From an uncultured Clostridia bacterium (lineage in GTDB: Bacteria; Bacillota; Clostridia; Christensenellales; Borkfalkiaceae): 56,967 bases of DNA. Numbering within the stretch: the stretch's first letter is position 1; the number at the start of each line of letters is the position of its first letter. The position numbers and the translations under genes were made by a program. Below are positions 32,170-39,868 of this stretch, piece after piece. Below the pieces are notes generated by a model. The model saw only the letters and a program-made list of their open reading frames with translations, had not been told where the DNA came from and did no database searches. The stretch is taken from assembly GCA_947627765.1 (NCBI GenBank), contig CANQXA010000009.1, positions 1 to 56,967 of the forward strand. Reading direction: 5' to 3'.

Positions 32170-35100
32170 TCAATCCAGCCTTCCGTACTGTTCTTCGAAC
32201 TCCTCTTTGGTGAGAAGCACCGTGCGCGCCTTTGCCTTGCCGTCGAAGGGAGAAATATAGCCCTTCGACTCCATCCATTCGATGATCTTCCCGGCATGGT
32301 TATAGCCTACGCCGCATCTGCGCTGGATCAGGGAGATCGAAGCCTGTCCCAATTTGACGACGATGCCGAGCGCGCGGACGTAGGTATCGGCGGTATTGCC
32401 GTCCGCCGCCGTCGCATAGGATTCGGGCCCCGCGGGTTCCGCCTCTTCGGGCTCGGTCTTGTTGAAATAGTCGGAGACGCTCTCGTCGAAGTATGCCTCG
32501 TTGTTTGCCTTGATACTCTCGATGATCGCCTGTACTTCCCGCGCGTCCACAAAAGCGCCCTGTACGCGGAGACAGGCGAACATCCCCTCCGTCTTATACA
32601 TCATATCGCCGTAGCCGAGCAGTTTTTGGGCGCCCGACGCGTCGAGAATGGTGCGGGAGTCGTTCTCCTGACTGGTACGGAAGGCAATACGGGTGGGCAA
32701 ATTCGCCTTGATGACGCCCGTAATGACGTTGACGGAGGGGCGCTGGGTGGCGATGACGAGGTGCAGCCCCGCCGCGCGCGCCTTCTGCGCCAAACGCTGG
32801 ATGCGCTCTTCGATGTCCTTTTTGGCGACGGACATGAGGTCGGCAAGTTCATCGACGATGATCACGATCTTGGGCAGACGTTCCTCGTCTTCGTTGATCG
32901 CGGCGTTGTATTCGTCGATGTTGTGGACGTTACTGCCGCTCTTGGTCTTCTGCTCGAAGAGGTCGTACCTGCGCTCCATCTCTTTGATCGACCAATTCAG
33001 CGCGACGATCGCCTTCTGCGGATCGTTGATGACCTCGTTGATCATGAGGTGGGGAAGCCCTTCGAAGACGGCGAATTCCACCTTCTTGGGGTCGATCAGA
33101 ATGAGCCGCATCTCCTCGGGGGAGTACTTGCAGATGAGCGAGATGAGCAGAGAGTTGAGGAAGACGGACTTGCCCGAACCCGTGGCGCCCGCAACGAGCA
33201 GGTGCTTCATCTTGACGATGTTCCCGAGCACGTTCCGCCCCTCGACGTCCTTGCCCATGGCGAACATCAAAGAGTTGGGCTTGGCGTTGACGTATTCGTC
33301 GGCGAGGAGCACCGAGCGAAGCCCGACCGTCGAGCGGGTGGCGTTGGGCACTTCAATGGAGATCGAACCCGTCTCGTTGTTGACGTAAATATTCACGCCG
33401 TCGCGCGCATGAAGGCGCATGGCGATCTCGGCGGAGCGGTTAATCACGCTTCCGACGGGGATATTCTTGGGGATATCGATATCGTAACGGGTGAACGTGG
33501 AGCCGCGGGTGACCTTCCCCACCTCCGCCTCCATGCGGAAGTTGTGCAGAGTATCGATGATGATCTCCGAATTGTTGCGGACCTCTTCCTCGGAGACGCT
33601 CGCCTCGTCGTTGTACTCCCAGAGCAGGGAGAGATCGGGGGGATTGTATGCGGGATAGACGTGCCGCGCGGGCGCTTTTTCCCGTTCGCGGGATTCCCTG
33701 CCCCGCGAGACGGCGTCCATGCCCCGCGCACTGCGGCTGCGGGCGAATTGGTCGGCGGGCGGGACGACGACGTCGTCCATATCATCATCGTCGAAGAGGC
33801 TTGCGGCGGAACTGCGCTCCCCGCTTCTTCCGAGATCGGGGGTATCTTCGGGCTCCGAACGAAGGAAATCACTCCTGCCGAGATCGGGGGTATCTTCGGG
33901 CTCCGAACGAAGGAACTCGCCTCTTCCGAGATCGGGCGTATCTTCGGGCTCCGAACGAAGGAAGTCGCCCCTTCCGAGATCGGGGGTATCTTCGGGCTCC
34001 GAACGAAGGAAGTCGCCCCTTCCGAGATCGGGGGTATCTTCGGGCTCCGTACGAAGGAACTCGCTTCTTCCGAGATCGGGGGTATCTTCGGGCTCCGAAC
34101 GGCGGAACTCGCTTCTTCCGAGGTCAGGGGTATCTTCGGGCTCCGAACGGCGGAAGTCGCCTCTTCCGAGGTCGGGGGTATCTTCGGGCTCCGAACGGCG
34201 GAAGGCGGGATCGCGGAGAGCGCGGTCGGCGGGATCGTCGAGCATGGAGCGGCGTCCCTCCCCTCCGAAGTCGCGGGATCCGAAATCGCGGTCGCGGGCG
34301 GGCGGCTCCTCGCGGAAGCCGCGCATCCGGTCCTCGCGGGGGATGTCCCGTTCAACGGGAGGATCGAACCGCGTGGGCGCTTCCCTCTCAACGGGCGGAT
34401 CAAACCGCGTGGGCGTCTCCCGTTCCACGGGGGGATCGAACCGCGTGGGCGTGTCCCTCTCAACGGGAGGATCGAACCGCGTGGGAGCTTCCCGTTCAAC
34501 GGGCGGATCGAACCGCGTGGGAGCTTCCCGCTGAACGGGCGGATAGTTGATGTTGGTCTGCGGGATCTCCCGCTCCGTGGGGATCACGCGCTTGGGCATG
34601 GCGGGACGGGACGTCTCCGCGTCCGCGGCGTACGAATCGCGGTAGTTGCGGGAAGAAGCCTGCCCGGGCGCGGGATCGCGGGAGACGGGAGGCTGACCGA
34701 CCGTGCTCTCCCGCTGTCTGCGGTTGAACGCGGAATTTTCGTCGTAGATGAGATTGTTGCGGTAATCGGCCGCCGCCGACCTGCCGAAGAGGATCTCGCG
34801 GCTGTGGCGTTGGGGATCGCTGTCCGTGCGGACCGTCCTTCCCGTTTGCGGCATGGGTCCCGTTTGCGGCATGGGTCCCGTTTGCGGCATGGGTCCCGTT
34901 TGCGGCATGGGTCCCGTTTGCGGCATGGGTCCCGCTTGCACCGTGCGCACGGGCGGATCCGCCGCGGGAGCTTGGGGAGCGTAAGGGCGGTCGAGAGAGT
35001 CGTAGGCGGGGCGGACGGGACCGCGGGAGACGCGTTCGGGCTCGGCGAGGTCCTCAAAGGCGACCCCTTCGCTCTTCTCGCGGGACTGTTTTCCGCGGAT

Positions 35101-35697
35101 CTCTTTGGGATGTTTTTCGCGGGGAGGACGGGCTTCCATGCGCGGAAGCATCCTCCTTGCCGGCGTGAGCAGGACGAGGAGGAAGAGGGAGAGCAGGGTC
35201 AAAAGCGTAAAGATGACGTATGCGCCCGCCGCAGAGAGGAGCAGACGGACGGGATAGACGATGAGCCCGAGAATGACGCCGCCGCCCGTCCCGTGCGAGA
35301 TCCCCGCGGACGCGGCGGTCCAACAGCCGGAAAGGTAGGCGCCGAAGCCCTGCCCCCAAAAGGCGCCCGACGTCGCCGTATGTACGATGAGAAACACAGA
35401 AAAGACGAAAAACCACACGCGCGCGACGGTGCGGCGGGCAAGGAACCGCTTTCCCGCGACCAACGTCACCGAGAGATAAAGCGCGAGCACGAGCATGGGG
35501 TAGGCGAAAAAGCCCAAGATCCCGATGAAAAAGGACGAGATGGCGATCCCGATCTCGCCGAACACCCAGCGCTCGGTGATGAGTATAAAGAGCATGATCG
35601 CGCTGAAGAGGAGCAACGTCATGCCGATGGTCTCCCTCGTAAATACGGAGAGCCTCCCCTTCTTGTCTTTCTCCTCGCCGCGACCGAATCCGTTCAC
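32170..35697 (-). CDS. ftsK: SpoIIIE/FtsK DNA translocase with very long repetitive linker
   Basis: 1175 residues, start GTG at 35697 behind AGGGAGGTCC. Four membrane helices lie in about residues 25-180. A linker of about 500 residues follows, rich in Pro, Arg, Asp and Glu and containing three different tandem repeats (6, 12 and 16 residues). The motor begins near residue 720, with Walker A GATGSGKS around residue 835, 'LILIDPKKVEF', 'VIIVDELADLM' and the FtsK signature 'ATQRPSVNVITGVIKANLPTRIAF'. The C-terminal gamma domain is a winged helix (RRCGVGYNHAGKIIEWMESKGYISP) that reads DNA orientation. It pumps chromosomal DNA through the septum at division or into the forespore. Bacillus SpoIIIE has about 790 residues, so the excess is the linker. 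Confidence 0.92.
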   Translation of the reverse strand: MNGFGRGEEKDKKGRLSVFTRETIGMTLLLFSAIMLFILITERWVFGEIGIAISSFFIGILGFFAYPMLVLALYLSVTLVAGKRFLARRTVARVWFFVFSVFLIVHTATSGAFWGQGFGAYLSGCWTAASAGISHGTGGGVILGLIVYPVRLLLSAAGAYVIFTLLTLLSLFLLVLLTPARRMLPRMEARPPREKHPKEIRGKQSREKSEGVAFEDLAEPERVSRGPVRPAYDSLDRPYAPQAPAADPPVRTVQAGPMPQTGPMPQTGPMPQTGPMPQTGPMPQTGRTVRTDSDPQRHSREILFGRSAAADYRNNLIYDENSAFNRRQRESTVGQPPVSRDPAPGQASSRNYRDSYAADAETSRPAMPKRVIPTEREIPQTNINYPPVQREAPTRFDPPVEREAPTRFDPPVERDTPTRFDPPVERETPTRFDPPVEREAPTRFDPPVERDIPREDRMRGFREEPPARDRDFGSRDFGGEGRRSMLDDPADRALRDPAFRRSEPEDTPDLGRGDFRRSEPEDTPDLGRSEFRRSEPEDTPDLGRSEFLRTEPEDTPDLGRGDFLRSEPEDTPDLGRGDFLRSEPEDTPDLGRGEFLRSEPEDTPDLGRSDFLRSEPEDTPDLGRSGERSSAASLFDDDDMDDVVVPPADQFARSRSARGMDAVSRGRESREREKAPARHVYPAYNPPDLSLLWEYNDEASVSEEEVRNNSEIIIDTLHNFRMEAEVGKVTRGSTFTRYDIDIPKNIPVGSVINRSAEIAMRLHARDGVNIYVNNETGSISIEVPNATRSTVGLRSVLLADEYVNAKPNSLMFAMGKDVEGRNVLGNIVKMKHLLVAGATGSGKSVFLNSLLISLICKYSPEEMRLILIDPKKVEFAVFEGLPHLMINEVINDPQKAIVALNWSIKEMERRYDLFEQKTKSGSNVHNIDEYNAAINEDEERLPKIVIIVDELADLMSVAKKDIEERIQRLAQKARAAGLHLVIATQRPSVNVITGVIKANLPTRIAFRTSQENDSRTILDASGAQKLLGYGDMMYKTEGMFACLRVQGAFVDAREVQAIIESIKANNEAYFDESVSDYFNKTEPEEAEPAGPESYATAADGNTADTYVRALGIVVKLGQASISLIQRRCGVGYNHAGKIIEWMESKGYISPFDGKAKARTVLLTKEEFEEQYGRLD
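33823..34206. repeat. 48-base tandem repeat, 8 copies, inside ftsK
   Basis: Eight 48-base units encoding (F/L)RSEPEDTPDLGR with variable SE, GD, SD or GE endings (16 residues). Units differ at only a few bases, so they are recent or homogenised. Confidence 0.9.
34347..34544. repeat. 36-base tandem repeat, about 5.5 copies, inside ftsK
   Basis: Units encode PPVEREAPTRFD (12 residues) with E/Q, A/T and E/D variants; the last copy is partial (PPVERDIPRED). Confidence 0.88.
34841..34930. repeat. 18-base tandem repeat, 5 copies, inside ftsK
   Basis: Five identical 18-base units encoding GPMPQT, in frame within the linker. Confidence 0.92.
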
Positions 35698-35871
35698 AAT
35701 GGACCTCCCTATCGGTTCGGGGGACCTATCCCCCGTTGATGTCAGCTTTCAGTATAACATTTTTCCGCGGATTTTTCAACGGTTTGGGAACATATTTTTG
35801 GAAATTAAATATTTTTGTCCCGCGCGCGTAAGAAAGCGGGACAAAACGGCGGGAGACGCCCTTCTTTTGCG

Positions 35872-35899
35872 AAAAAAAGACGCCGCCCTTGCGGGCGGC
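35872..35899 (-). terminator. Terminator after spo0A
   Basis: Stem GCCGCCC / GGGCGGC with loop TTGC, followed on the minus strand by GTC and seven T. Confidence 0.82.
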
Positions 35900-35911
35900 A
35901 AACGAGGTCCG

Positions 35912-36658
35912 TTATACCATGCTCTCCAAGATGAGCTTATCGGCGACGAGGGCGATGAACTCGCTGTTCGTCGGCTTTTCGCTCCCGATGTAGACCCGCG
36001 CGCCGAAAATGGCGTTGACCGCGTCCACCCTTCCGCGGTTCCATGCGACCTCGATCGCATGGCGGATGGCGCGCTCCACCTTGCTCGCGCTCGTCTGGAA
36101 GCGTTCGCCGATGATCGGATAGAGCCCCTTCGTCACGTTATTGATGATATGGGGGTCGTTTACCGCCATTTTGATCCCTTCGCGCAGATAATTGTAACCC
36201 TTGATATGGGGCGGGATCCCGATGGAGATGAAGATCCCCGAGATGCGCTCGTCGAGAGAGCCCGCCCGCCTGCGCTCGAGCTTCTCCCCCTTGGCGGGAT
36301 CGGACGTGATCTCGGCGACCCGCTCCTCCACGAGCTCGGCGCTCACGGGCTTCATAAGGTAATACCGCGCGCCCAATTCGATGGCGCGGTTGATGATCTT
36401 GTCGTCCGCAAAGTTCCCGAGCACGACGAAATCCACCTTCTTCCCGCTCCGCTTTGCCTCCTCCATGACGGTAAACCCGTCGCACGTTTTGAGAAGAAGG
36501 CTCGTCACGACGACGTTCGGCGAAAGTTTTTCAAAGAGTTTGATCCCCTCCGCGCCGTCTCCCGTAACGCCGCACACATCATAACCCTGTTTTCCGAAGT
36601 AAGCGGAGAGCTCCCCCGCGAATTCCTCGTTGCTCTCCAAAATCAAGATCCTCTTCAT
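35912..36658 (-). CDS. spo0A: Spo0A homologue with non-phosphorylatable receiver domain
   Basis: 248 residues from the ATG at 36658 (MKRILILESNEEF), ribosome site GGGAGGGG. The C-terminal DNA-binding domain is highly conserved: 'GIPPHIKGYNYLREGI', 'VTKGLYPIIGERFQTSASKVERAIRHAIEVAWNRGR' and 'KPTNSEFIALVADKL'. The receiver domain keeps the fold and the Lys of 'LMKPV', but the acidic pocket is ESN instead of DDN, the phosphorylated Asp (D56 in Bacillus) is S53 in 'NVVVTSLLLK', and the switch Thr is Gly (VLGNFAD). So it cannot be activated by the usual phosphorelay. Spo0A is the master regulator of entry into sporulation. It stands alone with its own promoter and terminator; spoIVB is not next to it. 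Confidence 0.9.
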   Translation of the reverse strand: MKRILILESNEEFAGELSAYFGKQGYDVCGVTGDGAEGIKLFEKLSPNVVVTSLLLKTCDGFTVMEEAKRSGKKVDFVVLGNFADDKIINRAIELGARYYLMKPVSAELVEERVAEITSDPAKGEKLERRRAGSLDERISGIFISIGIPPHIKGYNYLREGIKMAVNDPHIINNVTKGLYPIIGERFQTSASKVERAIRHAIEVAWNRGRVDAVNAIFGARVYIGSEKPTNSEFIALVADKLILESMV

Positions 36659-36691
36659 GGTACCCCTCCCGAATTTTTTGGTTGTAGCGGT

Positions 36692-36720
36692 ATTATAAAA
36701 CACAAATTTATTTTTGTAAA
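36692..36720 (-). promoter_or_regulatory. Promoter of spo0A
   Basis: Minus strand TTTACA (36715-36720), 17 bases, TATAAT (36692-36697). Palindromes at 36726-36737 and 36766-36781 lie just upstream of the -35 box. Confidence 0.75.
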
Positions 36721-36725
36721 GTCAT

Positions 36726-36737
36726 TTTTGTACAAAA
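36726..36737. promoter_or_regulatory. Palindrome TTTTGTACAAAA, spo0A upstream site 1
   Basis: Twelve-base perfect palindrome centred about 46 bases before the predicted spo0A transcription start. Confidence 0.6.
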
Positions 36738-36765
36738 TTCAAAAATAATTTCACAAAAATCGCGG

Positions 36766-36781
36766 AATTTTGTACAAAATT
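36766..36781. promoter_or_regulatory. Palindrome AATTTTGTACAAAATT, spo0A upstream site 2
   Basis: Sixteen-base perfect palindrome, centre 42 bases (four helical turns) from site 1. It is followed by TGTCGAT, which resembles a Spo0A box (TGTCGAA). Confidence 0.65.
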
Positions 36782-36833
36782 GTCGATGGTGCATAATCCG
36801 CCTTAATTTTGCATAATTATACGTTTTTTTGAC

Positions 36834-36872
36834 AAAAAATTCACGTCCTACGACATAATTCGTCAGACGTGA
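36834..36872 (-). terminator. Terminator of the ABC-F gene
   Basis: Stem TCACGTC...ACGA / TCGT...GACGTGA with a two-base internal loop, followed on the minus strand by A and six T. It ends transcription before the spo0A promoter region. Confidence 0.7.
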
Positions 36873-36960
36873 GCAAAAATTTTTTCGAGAATTATCAAAC
36901 GAAGTCGAAAAAACAATTTTCGGATTGGTGAAAAATGTTAATTTCGTTCATTTTTGACCC

Positions 36961-36978
36961 GAATTTTGTACAAAATTC
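36961..36978. promoter_or_regulatory. Palindrome GAATTTTGTACAAAATTC, site 3
   Basis: Eighteen-base perfect palindrome overlapping the stop codon of the ABC-F gene, 196 bases from site 2. Same core as sites 1 and 2. Confidence 0.6.
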
Positions 36979-38557
36979 ATCGGGTCTCAATCAGTTCAAC
37001 ATATTCGTCGAGCGTGACGTTCTTATCGAAGGTCTTCGTGCCGTCGAGTACGATGATCCGGTTGCAGACGGTGTTCATGAGCTCTTGGTCGTGCGAGGTG
37101 AGAAGCATACAGCCCTTGAACGCCACGAGCCCGTTGTTGAGGGAGGTGATGGATTCGAGGTCGAGATGGTTGGTGGGTTCGTCGAGGATCAAGAAGTTCC
37201 CGCCCTCGAGCATCATCTTGGCGAGCATACAGCGCACCTTCTCCCCTCCCGAGAGCACCTGCGCCTCTTTCAAAGCCTCCTCGCCCGAAAAGAGCATCCG
37301 CCCCAGCCAGCCGCGCAGGTATTCCTCGTAGTGGTCCTTGGAAAATTGCGAGAGCCATTGCACGAGGGTGAGCGCGCACCCATCGAAAAATTCGCCGTTG
37401 TCGAGGGGGAAATAGGAGCAGGAGATGGTCTTCCCCCACTTGACCGTGCCCGCGTCCGGTTCCGCTTTGCCCGTGAGGATGTCGTAGAGCATAGTGATCG
37501 CCGTGGACTTCTCGGAGAGCACGCCGATCTTATCCCCCCGCTGGACGGTAAAGGAGACGTTTTCGAAAAATCCTTTCTTCGTGAGCCCTTCGACCATCAG
37601 AATATCGTTGCCGATCTCCCGTTCGTATTTGAACTCGATGAAGGGGTACTTGCGGAGAGAGGGTTTGAAGTCGGAAATGGTGAGCTTTTCGAGCTCCTTT
37701 TTGCGCGAAGTCGCCTGACGGGACTTGGAGGCGTTCGCGGCGAAACGGGCGATGAACTCTTTGAGCTCGGCGGCGCGCTGTTCCGCTTTCTTGTTGGCGT
37801 CCCGCTGTTGGCGCGCCATGAGCTGGGAAGTCTGGTACCAAAAATCGTAGTTGCCGAGATAGAGATTGATCTTGCCGAAATCGACGTCGCAGATGTGGGT
37901 GCAGACCTTATTGAGAAAGTGACGGTTGTGAGAGACGATGATGATGGTATTCTCGAAATCGAGAAGATAATTTTCCAGCCAGCGCGCCGTTTTGAGGTCG
38001 AGATTGTTGGTGGGCTCGTCCAAGAGGAGGACGTCGGGATTGCCGAAGAGCGCCTGCGCCAACAGGACTTTGACCTTCTGCTTTGCGTCGAGCTCGCCCA
38101 TGAGACGGTAGTGGTTCTCGGCGGGGATATCGAGCGCGTTTAAGAGCGTTTCCGCCTCGCTCTCCGCCTCCCATCCGCCGAGTTCGGCGAATTCGCTCTC
38201 GAGTTCGGAGGCGCGTACGCCGTCCTCCTCGGTAAATTCGGCGTGGGCGTAGAGGGCGTCCTTCTCGTCCATGATCTCTACGAGCCGCTTATGCCCGAGC
38301 ATGACGGTGCGCAGGACCGTTTCGAGGTCGTATTTATTTTGGTTCTGCGCGAGAATGGACATCCGCTCGTTCTTATCGAGGATGACCTCTCCCTTGTTGG
38401 GCTCGATCTCGCCCGACAAAATTTTGAGGAAAGTGCTCTTCCCCGCGCCGTTTGCGCCGATGATGCCGTAGCAATTCCCCTTGGTGAATTTTAAGTTGAC
38501 GTCTTCGAAAAGTTTTTTACTGCCGTATTGGAGGCTGACGCCGTTGACCTGTAACAT
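36977..38557 (-). CDS. ABC-F family ATPase (YkpA/YbiT-like)
   Basis: 526 residues, two ABC domains, no membrane segment. The first site has GANGAGKS (Walker A), LDAKQKVKV-type degenerate signature and LLLDEPTNNLD; the second site has a degenerate P-loop ('GVLSEKSTAITML'), LSGGEKVR and LILDEPTNHLD. I recall the degenerate second P-loop as a trait of the YkpA group. The linker (about residues 240-310) is rich in Arg/Lys and should contact the ribosome. ABC-F proteins act on stalled ribosomes or protect from antibiotics; this housekeeping type is more likely a translation factor. Promoter at 38587-38592 and ribosome site GAGGGCATC. Confidence 0.88.
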   Translation of the reverse strand: MLQVNGVSLQYGSKKLFEDVNLKFTKGNCYGIIGANGAGKSTFLKILSGEIEPNKGEVILDKNERMSILAQNQNKYDLETVLRTVMLGHKRLVEIMDEKDALYAHAEFTEEDGVRASELESEFAELGGWEAESEAETLLNALDIPAENHYRLMGELDAKQKVKVLLAQALFGNPDVLLLDEPTNNLDLKTARWLENYLLDFENTIIIVSHNRHFLNKVCTHICDVDFGKINLYLGNYDFWYQTSQLMARQQRDANKKAEQRAAELKEFIARFAANASKSRQATSRKKELEKLTISDFKPSLRKYPFIEFKYEREIGNDILMVEGLTKKGFFENVSFTVQRGDKIGVLSEKSTAITMLYDILTGKAEPDAGTVKWGKTISCSYFPLDNGEFFDGCALTLVQWLSQFSKDHYEEYLRGWLGRMLFSGEEALKEAQVLSGGEKVRCMLAKMMLEGGNFLILDEPTNHLDLESITSLNNGLVAFKGCMLLTSHDQELMNTVCNRIIVLDGTKTFDKNVTLDEYVELIETR

Positions 38558-38586
38558 GATGCCCTCGCGATGGTTTCTTCGCAGGG

Positions 38587-38616
38587 ATTATACCATAAGG
38601 CGGGCGGTTTGGGCAA
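38587..38616 (-). promoter_or_regulatory. Promoter of the ABC-F gene
   Basis: Minus strand TATAAT (38587-38592) preceded by TGG (extended -10); a TTGCCC -35 lies 18 bases upstream. Confidence 0.6.
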
Positions 38617-38663
38617 ACGAAATGAGGCGGGGAAACGAAATTGCCGCCGAAAATTTCCAAGGA

Positions 38664-39575
38664 TCAAGGCGCGTCCCGCTTGCTCTGTGCCGACCGCTTT
38701 GCCGCCGCCCCGAAGAGGAAGGAACAGCCCGCGCCCAACGCCATCAGGAGCACGGAGACCAGCCAATACCACGGGCTCGCAAAGAGCGGGGATGGCGTAC
38801 GGAGGATGGGTCCGTACACCGCCGCCGCCGAGCCGAGGATCAAGCCCAAGATGACGGAATAGGTCCCCCGCGGGTAGAACGCGAGGAGCCGCTTCATGGC
38901 GACGGAGAAGGTGAACGTCCCGAGAAGCATCCCCGCCCCCGCGACGGCAAGGACGGTCAGGCTTACAAGGGGCTCCCTGCCCCGAACGATCAGGTCGGTG
39001 ATGAGCCCGACGAGCGGCGTATAGTATCCGAGGACGAGAAGGAGCATGGAGCCCGAGATCCCCGGGACGACGAGGGCGCCCGAGGCGACGAATCCCGCGC
39101 CGAAGAGGAGAAGGTATCCGCCCAAGCCGAGTTTGTATAAAAAGTCTTCCCCGTGCGCCGCCGCGGGGACGAAGGCGAGAAGCGCAGAGGCGAGAAGCGC
39201 GGCGAGAAAGGCGAAAAGGCGCTTCCCCTTGGGCTTGGCGCGCTCGAAGACGTCGGGCAGTCCGCCGACCGCCAGCCCCGCAAAGAGGGAGACGGTTGGC
39301 ACGGGATAGTTCGCCAACCCCCAGCGGATGGGAAAGAGAAGGAGCGCGATCCCGAGTACCATGCCCGCGGCGATGGGAAACAAAACGCGAAAACTCTTCT
39401 TGAAATTACGGAAGATCTCCGCCACGGAGGATACGATCTCCCCGTAGATCCCGAGGATCGCCGCGACCGATCCGCCCGAAAACCCCGGAATGATAAAGGC
39501 GACGCCGATCGCCGCGCCCCTCAGAATATCGCCGAAAAATTTGCGCGCCTGCAACGCGCGTCTCCCCGCACGCAT
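38664..39575 (-). CDS. DUF368 membrane protein (PopT-type undecaprenyl phosphate transporter)
   Basis: 303 residues with about eight membrane helices and two matching half motifs, 'GAAIGVAFIIPGFSGGSVAAILGIYGEI' and 'GALVVPGISGSMLLLVLGYYTPL', the signature of DUF368. Members have been shown to return undecaprenyl phosphate across the membrane for reuse in cell-wall synthesis. Ribosome site GGGGGGTGAG before the ATG. Monocistronic; no cell-wall gene adjoins it. The C-terminal tail is short and basic. Confidence 0.85.
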   Translation of the reverse strand: MRAGRRALQARKFFGDILRGAAIGVAFIIPGFSGGSVAAILGIYGEIVSSVAEIFRNFKKSFRVLFPIAAGMVLGIALLLFPIRWGLANYPVPTVSLFAGLAVGGLPDVFERAKPKGKRLFAFLAALLASALLAFVPAAAHGEDFLYKLGLGGYLLLFGAGFVASGALVVPGISGSMLLLVLGYYTPLVGLITDLIVRGREPLVSLTVLAVAGAGMLLGTFTFSVAMKRLLAFYPRGTYSVILGLILGSAAAVYGPILRTPSPLFASPWYWLVSVLLMALGAGCSFLFGAAAKRSAQSKRDAP

Positions 39576-39760
39576 GATCTCACCCCCCGTGCCGTCATTC
39601 CAGTATATGGCGGAGGCGGCGGAAAAATGCCGTTCGCCGAAAGGAGGGTTTCCGCCGAAGAAGACGCCCGCGCCCCTCGTCTCACGTCTCTTGTCTTCCG
39701 TTCTCCGTCTTCCGTCTTACGTCACACAGTCCCGTCCGCGGGAAAAAGGTCCGAAATGCC

Positions 39761-39789
39761 TTGACAAAGCCCGACCCGCCGCATATAAT
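39761..39789 (+). promoter_or_regulatory. Upstream consensus promoter of a tandem pair
   Basis: TTGACA (39761-39766), 17 bases, TATAAT (39784-39789). Downstream lies only a 15-codon frame (ATG at 39805, TGA at 39850) without ribosome site, then the second promoter. Confidence 0.75.
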
Positions 39790-39832
39790 AGTTTCATAGT
39801 CCGTATGGGCTTCAACTTTTTTTCCAAGACGA

Positions 39833-39861
39833 TTGACAAACGGACAGGGTGAGGGTATAAT
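39833..39861 (+). promoter_or_regulatory. Downstream consensus promoter, leaderless type
   Basis: TTGACA (39833-39838), 17 bases, TATAAT (39856-39861): a perfect consensus. The ATG of the gene at 39869 follows 7 bases later, where the transcript should begin. Confidence 0.85.
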
Positions 39862-39868
39862 AATCAAT

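Noticed and set aside
33823-34206. Regular 48-base repeats, like a CRISPR array
   Set aside because: There are no unique spacers; the repeats are contiguous, in frame and code for a protein linker. No cas genes nearby.
32296-35739. A 1147-codon open frame antisense to the FtsK/SpoIIIE gene
   Set aside because: It mirrors the repeats and the motor domain of the real gene; no start signal and no recognisable domain.
36977-38557. Second ATP site of the ABC-F protein as evidence for inactivation
   Set aside because: I recall the same degenerate P-loop in the YkpA group, so it is probably a family trait.
39805-39852. 15-codon frame between the tandem promoters as a leader peptide gene
   Set aside because: No ribosome site, no codon bias that can be judged at this length, and it overlaps the second -35 box. 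Kept only as a possibility within the promoter finding.
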